DNA of 64,000 nt. Source: Mycobacterium paraseoulense. GTDB lineage: Bacteria; Actinomycetota; Actinomycetes; Mycobacteriales; Mycobacteriaceae. Made by a program: the position numbers and the translations under genes. Below, in pieces: positions 28,082-35,824 of the stretch (position 1 is its first letter; each line of letters opens with the position of its first letter). The stretch lies in NCBI RefSeq assembly GCF_010731655.1, contig NZ_AP022619.1, forward strand, positions 2,604,001 to 2,668,000. Direction: 5' to 3'. The notes beneath the pieces were generated by a model. That model was not told where the DNA came from, searched no databases, and was given only the letters and a program-made list of their open reading frames with translations.

Positions 28082-28696
28082 TCACTCGCCGAGAATCTTG
28101 CGCTTTTGCTGCTCGAATTCCTCGTCGGTGAGCAGACCGCGGTCCTTCAGCGCCGCCAGCCTCTCGAGGCGATCGACGGGGTCCGCCGCATGTTGGGTTT
28201 GCGCCGCCTGCACCGCGCCGAGCGCCTGCTGCTGGATCTCGGCCCCGCGCCGCATCATCTCCTGGCGGAATGCGGTGGGATCGGCAATGGCCTGGCGGAT
28301 GACGTCGGTCATCGGCATGCCCATCACCTGAGCGCCCGCCAGGTCGGGGCGGGCCGCGGTCACGGCCTCGATCGCCACGTCGGCCGTGTCCGCCGGCCGA
28401 GGGTCGATTTGCACGCGGCTGTGGTCCTTCGGGTCGTAGAGCACCGGCAGCCGCGTGCCCGGACGAGGTTGACTCAGCTGAGGGAGCAGCGCGTTGACAT
28501 TGACCTCGAACGGCGGTTCGGCATCGGGCGTGACGCGCAGCAGCAGCTTCCAGCGAACCTCGGTGTTGTTCACCAGATTCGGGTTGCCGAGGGTGACCGA
28601 AATCGCCGACTGCTCGGCGGCGAGGACGTCCGCAAACGCGCGGACGCCGACCTTGCTGAGGGCTCTGCGTCCAAACACGCTGCTCAACCCCTTCAC
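28082..28696 (-). CDS. SHOCT-domain protein of unknown function
   Basis: This 204-residue protein is unknown apart from its C-terminus. The last 30 residues (DRLERLAALKDRGLLTDEEFEQQKRKILG in pieces) are a SHOCT domain, a short two-helix module found at the ends of many bacterial proteins and thought to mediate oligomerisation. The middle part has a beta-rich segment (SAISVTLGN, VRWKLLLRVTP, RLPVLYDPKDHSRVQIDP) like mycobacterial SHOCT proteins that act as cytosolic or envelope-associated scaffolds. I chose GTG 28696, at VKGLSSVFGRRAL; the frame stays open to 28807 but would overlap the divergent oxidase promoter. Not recalled at this position in M. tuberculosis. Confidence 0.75.
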   Translation of the reverse strand: MKGLSSVFGRRALSKVGVRAFADVLAAEQSAISVTLGNPNLVNNTEVRWKLLLRVTPDAEPPFEVNVNALLPQLSQPRPGTRLPVLYDPKDHSRVQIDPRPADTADVAIEAVTAARPDLAGAQVMGMPMTDVIRQAIADPTAFRQEMMRRGAEIQQQALGAVQAAQTQHAADPVDRLERLAALKDRGLLTDEEFEQQKRKILGE

Positions 28697-28736
28697 CCGT
28701 CGAGGATCGCTCAACTGTACAGCGCTGATGGGTCCG

Positions 28737-28742
28737 TAGGAT
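28737..28742 (+). promoter_or_regulatory. -10 box TAGGAT, leaderless start of the FAD-linked oxidase
   Basis: TAGGAT (TANNNT) with a 6-nt spacer to GTG 28749. Confidence 0.45.
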
Positions 28743-28748
28743 CGGGTC

Positions 28749-30116
28749 GTGAATGCTGATGTCCTGGCCGAGCTGGTTGCCGGTCTGCCCGACGGGATGG
28801 TCGTCACCGACCCGACCGTGACCGAGGGCTACCGTCAGGACCGCGCCTTCGACCCGTCGGCCGGCAAACCCTTGGCCGTGGTCCGGCCGCGGTGCACCGA
28901 AGACGTGCAGACCGTGTTGCGGTGGGCCACCACCCACCGGGTCCCGGTGGTGACCCGGGGAGCCGGTAGCGGTCTGTCGGGCGGGGCGACGGCGCTGGAC
29001 AACGGCATCGTGCTGTCGACGGAGAAGATGCGTGACATCACCGTCGACCCGGTCACCCGCACCGCGGTATGTCAGCCCGGTCTGTTCAACGCCGAGGTCA
29101 AGAAGGCGGTCGCCGAGCACGGCCTGTGGTATCCCCCGGATCCGTCGTCGTTCGAGATCTGCAGCATCGGCGGCAACATCGCCACCAACGCCGGCGGGCT
29201 GTGTTGCGTCAAGTACGGCGTCACCACCGACTACGTGCTGGGCATGCAGGTGGTGTTGGCCGACGGCACGGCGGTCCGGCTCGGCGGGCCGCGGCTCAAG
29301 GACGTCGCGGGTCTGTCGCTGACCAAGCTGTTCGTCGGCAGCGAAGGCACGCTGGGCGTGGTCACCGAGGTCACGCTGCGGCTGGTGCCCAAGCAGAACG
29401 CGTCCAGCGTGGTGGTGGCGTCGTTCGCGTCGGTGGAGGCGGCCGTGGACGCGGTGCTCGGGGTTACCGCGCGGCTTCGCCCGTCGATGCTGGAGTTCAT
29501 GGACTCGGTGGCCATCAACGCCGTCGAGGACACGTTGCGCATGGACCTGGACCGCGGGGCGGCGGCCATGCTGGTGGCCGGCAGCGACGAGCGTGGCCGG
29601 GCCGGCAGCGAGGACGCCGAGATCATGGCCGCGGTGTTCGCGGAAAGCGGTGCGACGGAAGTGTTTTCGACCGACGATCCCGACGAGGGCGAGGCGTTCG
29701 TCGCCGCCCGCCGGTTCTGCATCCCCGCGGTCGAAGCCAAGGGATCGCTCCTACTCGAGGACGTCGGGGTGCCGCTGCCGGCGCTGGGCCGGCTCGTCAC
29801 CGGCATCGCGCACATCGCCGCGGAGCGCGACCTCACGATTTCGGTGATCGCCCACGCCGGTGACGGCAACACCCACCCGTTGATCGTCTACGACCCCGCG
29901 GACCCCGCAATGACCGAGCGCGCCCATCTCGCGTTCGGCGAGATCATGGACCTCGCCGTCGGCCTCGGCGGCACGATCACCGGCGAGCACGGCGTCGGCC
30001 GGTTGAAGCGGCCGTGGCTGGCCGGCTACCTCGGACCGGAGGTGATGGATCTCAACAGGCGCATCAAGCAGGCGCTCGACCCGCAGGGCATCCTCAACCC
30101 GGGAGCGGGCATCTAG
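28749..30116 (+). CDS. FAD-linked oxidase, GlcD/D-lactate dehydrogenase type (Rv1257c-like)
   Basis: This 455-residue VAO-family flavoenzyme has an N-terminal FAD-binding PCMH domain with VVTRGAGSGLSGGA, PPDPSS and GGNIATNAGG, and a C-terminal FAD-oxidase domain ending GGTITGEHGVGRLKRP, characteristic of glycolate oxidase subunit GlcD and D-lactate/2-hydroxyacid dehydrogenases. It probably oxidises a 2-hydroxyacid to the 2-oxoacid and passes electrons to the respiratory chain. Rv1257c (455 aa) matches in length. GTG 28749 lies 6 nt after TAGGAT. cyp130 follows 41 bp later with its own promoter. Confidence 0.88.
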   Translation: MNADVLAELVAGLPDGMVVTDPTVTEGYRQDRAFDPSAGKPLAVVRPRCTEDVQTVLRWATTHRVPVVTRGAGSGLSGGATALDNGIVLSTEKMRDITVDPVTRTAVCQPGLFNAEVKKAVAEHGLWYPPDPSSFEICSIGGNIATNAGGLCCVKYGVTTDYVLGMQVVLADGTAVRLGGPRLKDVAGLSLTKLFVGSEGTLGVVTEVTLRLVPKQNASSVVVASFASVEAAVDAVLGVTARLRPSMLEFMDSVAINAVEDTLRMDLDRGAAAMLVAGSDERGRAGSEDAEIMAAVFAESGATEVFSTDDPDEGEAFVAARRFCIPAVEAKGSLLLEDVGVPLPALGRLVTGIAHIAAERDLTISVIAHAGDGNTHPLIVYDPADPAMTERAHLAFGEIMDLAVGLGGTITGEHGVGRLKRPWLAGYLGPEVMDLNRRIKQALDPQGILNPGAGI

Positions 30117-30122
30117 CCGGCG

Positions 30123-30151
30123 TTGACATATCATCCCGATTGTCGTACCAA
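30123..30151 (+). promoter_or_regulatory. Promoter of cyp130: TTGACA-N17-TACCAA
   Basis: A perfect -35 hexamer TTGACA (30123-30128) is 17 nt from TACCAA (30146-30151), giving +1 at about the ATG (30158). The arrangement is unusually strong for this GC-rich window and abuts a palindrome. Confidence 0.6.
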
Positions 30152-30177
30152 TGAGACATGAGTGCGGTTATGTCTCA
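30152..30177. promoter_or_regulatory. Palindrome over the cyp130 start, candidate TetR operator
   Basis: TGAGACAT (30152-30159), 10 nt, ATGTCTCA (30170-30177): perfect 8-bp arms centred just after the start codon. The TetR gene directly downstream of cyp130 is the obvious candidate ligand; binding would block initiation. The assignment is inferred. Confidence 0.55.
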
Positions 30178-31411
30178 CAATGCACCGGTCGCGTTCGAAC
30201 TGGCCACCGCCGACAGCTGGCCGGATCCGTGGCCGATGTACCGCGCGCTTCGCGACCACGATCCGGTGCACCACGTCGTCCCGGCCAAACGGCCCGAGCG
30301 CGACTACTACGTGCTGTCCCGGCACGCCGACGTCTGGGCCGCGGCGCGCGACCACGAGACGTTCTCCTCCGCACAGGGGCTGACCGTCAACTACGGCGAC
30401 CTGGAAATGATTGGGCTGCAAGATAATCCACCGATGGTGATGCAGGACCCGCCGGTACACACCGAGTTTCGCAAGCTGGTGTCACGCGGCTTCACGCCAC
30501 GACAGGTGGAGGCGGTGGAACCCAAGGTCCGCGAATTCGTCGTCGAGCGGGTCGAGCGGCTGCGTGCCGACGGTGGCGGCGACATCGTCACCGAGCTGTT
30601 CAAGCCGTTGCCTTCGATGGTCGTCGCCCATTACCTCGGGGTCCCCGAAGCGGATCGGGCGCAATTCGACGGATGGACGGACGTCATCGTCGCGGCGAAC
30701 ACCGCCGAGGGCGGCCTGGAAGCTGGATTAACCGGGGCGCTGGAAACGGTGGGTGAGGCGGTCGGGTCGATGATGGCCTACTTCACCGGCTTGATCGAGC
30801 GCCGCCGAACCGAGCCCGAGGACGACACCATCTCGCATCTGGTGGCCGCGGGGGTGGGCGCCGACGGCGATATCGCCGGCACCCTGTCGGTGCTGGCGTT
30901 CACGTTCACCATGGTCACCGGCGGCAACGACACCACCACCGGAATGCTCGGCGGCTCAATGCCTTTGCTGCATCACCACCTTGACCAGCGGCGGCTGCTG
31001 GTCGACGATCCGGGGCTGATTCCCGACGCGGTCGAGGAGCTGCTCCGGCTGACCTCGCCGGTGCAGGGACTGGCCCGCACGGCCACCCGCGACGTCACGA
31101 TCGGCGACACCACCATCCCCGCCGGGCGCAAAGTGTTACTGCTGTACGGGTCGGCCAACCGAGACGAGCGCCAATACGGCCCGGACGCCGGTGATCTCGA
31201 CGTCACCCGGCGCCCGCGCAACATCATGACCTTCAGCCAGGGCGCCCACCATTGCCTGGGCGCGGCGGCTGCGCGGATGCAATCCCGCGTCGCCCTGACC
31301 GAACTACTCACCCGCTGCCCGGATTTCGAGATCGACGAGTCCGCGATCGTCTGGTCGGGCGGCAGTTACGTGCGGCGCCCGCTGTCGGTACCTATTCGGG
31401 TGAAGTCCTGA
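30158..31411 (+). CDS. cyp130: Cytochrome P450 CYP130
   Basis: This 417-residue P450 has the I-helix proton-delivery motif GGNDTTT, the ExxR pair in VEELLRLTSP and the heme-binding loop FSQGAHHCLG, whose Cys is the axial iron ligand. It is nearly identical in plan to M. tuberculosis CYP130 (Rv1256c, 405 aa), sharing the N-terminus SVMSH and WPMYRALRDHDPVHHV. It is about 12 residues longer, in the F/G region (ANTAEGGLEAGL), which could alter substrate access. CYP130 binds azoles and N-demethylates dextromethorphan-like compounds in vitro; its natural substrate is unknown. Its stop overlaps the TetR start (TGATG). Cytosolic; needs ferredoxin partners encoded elsewhere. Confidence 0.93.
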   Translation: MSAVMSHNAPVAFELATADSWPDPWPMYRALRDHDPVHHVVPAKRPERDYYVLSRHADVWAAARDHETFSSAQGLTVNYGDLEMIGLQDNPPMVMQDPPVHTEFRKLVSRGFTPRQVEAVEPKVREFVVERVERLRADGGGDIVTELFKPLPSMVVAHYLGVPEADRAQFDGWTDVIVAANTAEGGLEAGLTGALETVGEAVGSMMAYFTGLIERRRTEPEDDTISHLVAAGVGADGDIAGTLSVLAFTFTMVTGGNDTTTGMLGGSMPLLHHHLDQRRLLVDDPGLIPDAVEELLRLTSPVQGLARTATRDVTIGDTTIPAGRKVLLLYGSANRDERQYGPDAGDLDVTRRPRNIMTFSQGAHHCLGAAAARMQSRVALTELLTRCPDFEIDESAIVWSGGSYVRRPLSVPIRVKS

Positions 31412-31989
31412 TGCCGAACGACTGGCTGGGCGCGCACCGCACCGAGGCGGCCGCAGACCGGATCCTCGACGCCGCCGAGCGGCTCTACACCGAACGTGAC
31501 CAGGCTTCGATCGGCATGAACGACATCGCCAGGGCCGCAGGGTGTTCCCGTGCGACGCTGTACCGGTACTTCGAGAACCGCGAGGCGTTGCGGACCGCCT
31601 ACGTGCACCGCGAAGCCCGACGGCTCAGCCGCGCGATCAAAGAGCAGATCGGCGGCATCGACGATCCCCGGGAACGCCTTGTCGCGAGCATCGCCGCGAC
31701 GCTGCGGATGGTTCGCGGCAGCCGCGCGTTGGCGTCGTGGTTCGCCATCACCCGGCCCCCGATCGGCGCCGAGGTGGCCGGGCAGTCCGAGGTCATCACC
31801 GCCCTGGCCGCCGCGTTCATCGGCTCGCTCGGGCCGGAAGACCCCGCCATCGTGGAGCGCCGGGCGCGCTGGGTGGTGCGAGTGATCACATCGCTGCTGC
31901 AGTTCCCCGGTCGAGACGACGCCGACGAGCGAGCGATGATCGAAGAGTTCGTCGTCCCGATCGTGACGCCGGTGCCCGCCCGCGGCTAG
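31411..31989 (+). CDS. TetR-family regulator (Rv1255c-like)
   Basis: This 192-residue regulator has a helix-turn-helix at about residues 30-55 (GMNDIARAAGCSRATLYRYFENREAL), typical TetR, and an all-helical ligand-binding domain. ATG 31411 shares its first base with the cyp130 stop, so both are made from one message; autoregulation of cyp130-tetR is likely. The palindrome at 30152-30177 is its likely operator. Rv1255c is about 202 aa. The inducing ligand may be the P450 substrate or product, which is inference. It converges with the acyltransferase gene; the 38-bp gap contains only a short GC-rich sequence. Confidence 0.88.
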   Translation: MPNDWLGAHRTEAAADRILDAAERLYTERDQASIGMNDIARAAGCSRATLYRYFENREALRTAYVHREARRLSRAIKEQIGGIDDPRERLVASIAATLRMVRGSRALASWFAITRPPIGAEVAGQSEVITALAAAFIGSLGPEDPAIVERRARWVVRVITSLLQFPGRDDADERAMIEEFVVPIVTPVPARG

Positions 31990-32027
31990 GCGCGCCTCGC
32001 CGTCGTCACACCCGCCGCGCGAACGGC

Positions 32028-33167
32028 TCAGGTCCGCACGCGGGTGAAGCGGTGCAGCAGCCAGGCCAGCGGGATGGTCAGCACCATCGTTGCCAGGAAC
32101 AGGTTCAGCATCGAGCCGGTGTAGACGTGCGCGCGCACGATGTAGACCATGGCGAACTCCATGGTGATCAGGTGGATCAGAAAGATCTCGTAGGAGATCT
32201 CGCCGAGCCACACCATCGGCCGGGTCGCCAGCAGCCGCCAGTACCAGCCCTGGTCGCCCAGGGCCAGCGGCGCCACCGCGAGCGCGGCGATCACCGCGTA
32301 GAAGCAGGTCTTGAACAGCGCCTCGCTCAACGTCGCCGGCGATGTCGTGGGTGCACCGGCGATGGGAGTGGAGACGATGAAATAGCAGACGACGGCCAGC
32401 GGGATGGCCACGAAGGCGTAGCCGCGCACGCCCATCGCCTGCAGGACGGCCAGCAACATCCCGGCGAGGAACCACGCCAGGTAGGTGGGCAGCCACAGCC
32501 GCGCGCCGTCGGGAAACCAGTGGTCGGTGTGCACGAGGACCAGCCAGGCCGGGCTGATCAGGGTCAACCCCGCCAGCGCTCCCAGCAGCAGCCTCGGCTG
32601 CCAGCGCCGGCGGCAGACCAGCACCAACAGCACGTATGCCAGCAGCGGGAGCAGCACGTAAAACGAGGCCTCCACGGCCAGGCTCCACATCTGGGTCAGG
32701 CCCTGATGCAGGTATTTACCCAGGTAGCCGTTGCAGTAGATCTGCGTCAGCGTCAGGTTGCGCACCAGCCCGAGCCACGTGTGCCCGGGATTGGGTCCGG
32801 CCTCTCGAAAGTGATACAGCACGTAGGCGAACAACACAGTGATGACGTAGGCCGGCATGATGCGCCGAACCCGATGCCACGCATAGCGACTCAGCGACGG
32901 CGGCGGCGCGCCGGTGGCGGCGGATTTCAGCCACGGGCGGAACAGCAGGAAACCGGACAGCACGAAGAAGATCGGCACGCCGATCTCCATGCGGGAGCCG
33001 ACCAGGCCCCAATAACCGTGGGTGTACTTGCCGGTGGTGTAGGCCGCGTGCGTGCCGACGACGAGGAGGGCGGCGACGGCGCGTATTCCGGTCAGCGACG
33101 CAACCCGGTCGACGTGGGCGGTCTGCTCCAGTCCGCCCTGGGCGTCTTGTTCTTCGGACAGGGTCAT
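32028..33167 (-). CDS. Membrane acyltransferase, family 3 (Rv1254-like)
   Basis: This 379-residue integral membrane protein has about ten helices. It begins SLTGIRAVAALLVVGTHA, where the Arg and the last His are the conserved catalytic-region residues of acyltransferase family 3, followed by FFVLSGFLLFRPW. Such proteins transfer acetyl or longer acyl groups to sugars, glycolipids or peptidoglycan at the outer membrane face; the acceptor is unknown. Rv1254 (383 aa) is the match. ATG 33167 overlaps the deaD stop (ATGA), so it is the second gene of a deaD operon. Confidence 0.88.
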   Translation of the reverse strand: MTLSEEQDAQGGLEQTAHVDRVASLTGIRAVAALLVVGTHAAYTTGKYTHGYWGLVGSRMEIGVPIFFVLSGFLLFRPWLKSAATGAPPPSLSRYAWHRVRRIMPAYVITVLFAYVLYHFREAGPNPGHTWLGLVRNLTLTQIYCNGYLGKYLHQGLTQMWSLAVEASFYVLLPLLAYVLLVLVCRRRWQPRLLLGALAGLTLISPAWLVLVHTDHWFPDGARLWLPTYLAWFLAGMLLAVLQAMGVRGYAFVAIPLAVVCYFIVSTPIAGAPTTSPATLSEALFKTCFYAVIAALAVAPLALGDQGWYWRLLATRPMVWLGEISYEIFLIHLITMEFAMVYIVRAHVYTGSMLNLFLATMVLTIPLAWLLHRFTRVRT

Positions 33168-34864
33168 CCGGTGTGTTTCCTGCGCGGCTTCCCGCCGTCC
33201 CGGCTGCGCGGCTTGCTCGCCGACCGGTCCGGCTGAAGGTTGATCAGCACCCCCGAAATGCGGGTGCGCTCGAGCTTCTTCAGGGTCGACGGGGACAGCT
33301 TGGCGGGCAATTCCACCAGCGAGAAGTCCGGGCCGATCGCGATGTGACCGAAGTCGCTGCGATGCAGGCCGCCCTCGTTGGCGATGGCGCCGACGATCGC
33401 GCCCGGGCCGACCTTGTGCCGCTTGCCCACCGCGATGCGGTATGTGGCGAGTGGCCTTGTTTGCCTTGACTTTTCGGCACGCTCGCGCTGCTCGGCCGTC
33501 CGCTCGCGGCGTTCGCGTGGCGGCTCGGGCGCCATCAGGAACTCTTCGCCGTCGCGGGAATGCAGCGCCAGCGCCGCCGCTATGTCGGCCAGCGGGACGT
33601 CGTGCTCGCGTTCATAGTCCTGCACCAGCTTGCGGAACAGGTCGATGCCCGGACGGCCCAGCGCGGCGGTGATGGAGTCGGCGAACTTCGCCACCCGCTG
33701 GGCGTTGACGTCCTCCACGGTGGGCAGCTCGGCCTCGGTGAGCGTTTGGCGCGTCGCCTTTTCGATCGCCTTGAGCAGGTGGCGCTCCCGCGGGGAAACG
33801 AACAGCAGGGCGGTCCCCGAACGCCCGGCCCGGCCGGTGCGGCCGATGCGATGCACGTAGGACTCCGTGTCGTGCGGGATGTCGTAGTTGAGCACGTGCG
33901 ATATGCGCTCCACGTCGAGCCCCCGCGCGGCCACGTCGGTGGCGACCAGGATGTCGATGCCGCCGTCCTTGAGCGCGGCGACGGTCCGCTCGCGCTGGCC
34001 CTGTGGGATGTCGCCGTTGATGGCGGCCGCGGAAAAGCCTCGCGCCCTGAGCTTTTCCGCAACTTCCTCGGTGGCCTGCTTGGTGCGCACGAAGACGATC
34101 ATCGCCTCGAACGGCTCCACTTCCAGGACGCGGGTCAGCGCGTCCATCTTGCGCGGGCCGGCGACCTGAATGTAGCGCTGCGAAATGTTCTCCGCCGTGG
34201 CGGTTTTGGCCTTGGAGGTGACCTCGAACGGGTCGTGCAGGTACTTGGTGGTGAGCTTGCGGATCGCCGGCGGCATGGTCGCCGAGAAGAGGGCAACCTG
34301 CTTGTACTCGGGGGTGTCGGCCAGGATGCGTTCGACGTCTTCGGCGAAGCCCATGGTGAGCATCTCGTCGGCCTCGTCGAGCACCAGGTAGTCAACCCGC
34401 GACAGGTCCAGGGTGCCGCGCTCGAGGTGGTCGATGACCCGGCCGGGGGTGCCGACCACCACATGGGCGCCGCGTCTCAGCCCGGCCAGCTGCACGCTGT
34501 AGGAGGAGCCGCCGTAGATCGGCAGCACGTTGATCTTCGGCAGATGGGCGCCGTAGCGGCTGAACGCCTCGGCCACCTGCAGGGCCAGCTCCCGGGTGGG
34601 GGCCAGCACCAGCGCCTGGGTCGCGGTGCTGGTGACGTCGATCTTGGACAGGATCGGGATCGCGAACGCCGCCGTCTTGCCCGTGCCGGTCTGCGCCAGC
34701 CCGACGACGTCCGAGCCCGCCATCAGCGCCGGGATCGTCGCGGCCTGGATGCCCGTCGGTGACTCGTAGCCGACGTCGGCGATCGCCCGCAGAACCGAGG
34801 GGTGGATCTGCAGGTCGGCAAAGGTCGGAGAGGCAGCCTCAGGAGAGCTGTCCGGGAGGTTCAT
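33164..34864 (-). CDS. deaD: DEAD-box RNA helicase DeaD/CsdA
   Basis: This 566-residue ATP-dependent RNA helicase has the Q-motif region TGIQAATIP, motif I AQTGTGKTAAF, Ia PTRELALQ, II DEAD (LVLDEADEML), III SAT, V and VI HRIGRTGRAGR, then a C-terminal DbpA-like RNA-binding domain (VGAIANEGGL...IGPDFSLVELP) and a basic tail. It unwinds structured RNA, with roles in ribosome assembly and cold adaptation, and associates with the RNA-degradation machinery in mycobacteria. Rv1253 is 563 aa. ATG 34864 is preceded by TAGACT 8 nt upstream, and the promoter region further up is replaced by a tandem repeat array. Confidence 0.93.
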   Translation of the reverse strand: MNLPDSSPEAASPTFADLQIHPSVLRAIADVGYESPTGIQAATIPALMAGSDVVGLAQTGTGKTAAFAIPILSKIDVTSTATQALVLAPTRELALQVAEAFSRYGAHLPKINVLPIYGGSSYSVQLAGLRRGAHVVVGTPGRVIDHLERGTLDLSRVDYLVLDEADEMLTMGFAEDVERILADTPEYKQVALFSATMPPAIRKLTTKYLHDPFEVTSKAKTATAENISQRYIQVAGPRKMDALTRVLEVEPFEAMIVFVRTKQATEEVAEKLRARGFSAAAINGDIPQGQRERTVAALKDGGIDILVATDVAARGLDVERISHVLNYDIPHDTESYVHRIGRTGRAGRSGTALLFVSPRERHLLKAIEKATRQTLTEAELPTVEDVNAQRVAKFADSITAALGRPGIDLFRKLVQDYEREHDVPLADIAAALALHSRDGEEFLMAPEPPRERRERTAEQRERAEKSRQTRPLATYRIAVGKRHKVGPGAIVGAIANEGGLHRSDFGHIAIGPDFSLVELPAKLSPSTLKKLERTRISGVLINLQPDRSASKPRSRDGGKPRRKHTG

Positions 34865-34872
34865 CGCCCAGG

Positions 34873-34878
34873 AGTCTA
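34873..34878 (-). promoter_or_regulatory. -10 box TAGACT of deaD, next to the repeat array
   Basis: On the minus strand TAGACT lies 8 nt before ATG 34864. The first repeat unit begins at 34881, so the whole -35 region of this promoter is repeat DNA. Confidence 0.45.
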
Positions 34879-34880
34879 GT

Positions 34881-35126
34881 GGTGATCGCGAGCTCAGCGG
34901 TGCTGAGCGCTGCGGGTCACCACCATGCAGGCCCGCGGTGATCGCGAGCTCAGCGGTGCTGAGCGCTGCGGGTCACCACCATGCAGGCGCGCGGTGATCG
35001 CGAGCTCAGCGGTGCTGAGCGCTGCGGGTCACCACCATGCAGGCCCGCGGTGATCGCGAGCTCAGCGGTACTGAGCGCTGCGGGTCACCACCATGCAGGC
35101 CCGCGGTGATCGCGAGCTCAGCGGTG
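34881..35126. repeat. 56-bp tandem repeat array, 4 full copies plus 22 bp
   Basis: Units begin at 34881, 34937, 34993 and 35049; a partial fifth runs 35105-35126. They are identical except for C to G in the GCGCGC end of unit 2 and G to A in the stem of unit 4 (CGGTACTG). Each unit contains GCTCAGC-GGT-GCTGAGC, a perfect 7-bp hairpin, flanked by GGTGA and TCACC that extend it imperfectly. The array fills the divergent gap between deaD and lprE. No spacer diversity, so not CRISPR. The unit is related to the repeats at 63179 and 16781. Confidence 0.95.
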
Positions 35127-35168
35127 CGTGCCCGGCCACGCCTCTCGCACCCGCGCGCGCGATGACGG

Positions 35169-35174
35169 TACGGT
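35169..35174 (+). promoter_or_regulatory. -10 box TACGGT near the lprE start
   Basis: TACGGT followed by 7 nt and GTG 35182. It suggests a leaderless lprE starting at 35182, three codons after the start chosen by homology. Confidence 0.4.
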
Positions 35175-35772
35175 GCCCGATGTGTCATCGCCACCCCGCC
35201 GTACCGAGCGGCTGGCCGGCTCGGCCGCTGCCGCGTTGATCGCTATGACGTTGACCGGCTGTGGGTCGGGAGACTCCACGGTCGCGAAGACGCCGCAGGC
35301 TACGACCACTACCGACACGCCGTCCATCACCGCGCCGGCCCAGCCCTCCGTCGCCGCCGCGCCGCCGGGCGGCAGCGCCGCGCCGGCCGACCCGTGCGCG
35401 GTCAACCTCGCCGCGCCCACCATCGCGAAGGTGGTCTCCGAGCTGCCGCGCGACCCGCGCAGCCAGCAAGGCTGGAACCCCGAGCCGCTGGCCGGCAACT
35501 ACAACCAGTGCGCCCAGCTGTCGGCGGTGATCATCAAGGCCAACACCAACGCCGTCAACCCCACCACCCGCGCGGTGCTGTTCCACCTCGGGCAGTTCAT
35601 CCCGCAGGGGGTTCCCGACACCTATGGGTTCAACGGCGTCGACGCGGCGCAGACCACCGGCGACACCGTGGCGTTGACCTACCCCAGCGGCATCAACGGG
35701 TTGACCACCGATGTGCGGTTCCACTGGAACGGCAACGGCGTGGAGCTGATCGGTAACGCCCCGGGCCACTAG
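35173..35772 (+). CDS. lprE: Lipoprotein LprE
   Basis: This 199-residue lipoprotein has a signal peptide and lipobox LTGC, followed by a Thr/Pro/Ala-rich linker and the LppP/LprE domain (DPCAVNLAAPTIAKVV, DPRSQQGWNPEPLAGNYNQCAQL, LFHLGQFIPQGVPDTYGF), with one Cys pair. M. tuberculosis LprE (Rv1252c, 202 aa) has been linked to survival in macrophages. GTG 35173 aligns with the annotated M. tuberculosis start; GTG 35182 is favoured by a TACGGT box 7 nt before it. The gene begins 46 bp after the repeat array and is divergent from deaD. Outer face of the cell membrane. Confidence 0.88.
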   Translation: MPDVSSPPRRTERLAGSAAAALIAMTLTGCGSGDSTVAKTPQATTTTDTPSITAPAQPSVAAAPPGGSAAPADPCAVNLAAPTIAKVVSELPRDPRSQQGWNPEPLAGNYNQCAQLSAVIIKANTNAVNPTTRAVLFHLGQFIPQGVPDTYGFNGVDAAQTTGDTVALTYPSGINGLTTDVRFHWNGNGVELIGNAPGH

Positions 35773-35824
35773 GCCCACCGGCGACACCGCGTTTCCGTCG
35801 GTCCCCTCCCCTACAGTTGCTGCT

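Noticed and set aside
34881..35126. CRISPR array
   Set aside because: Units are contiguous 56-bp copies without unique spacers, and no cas genes are nearby; the Cas4-like domain belongs to a helicase fusion.
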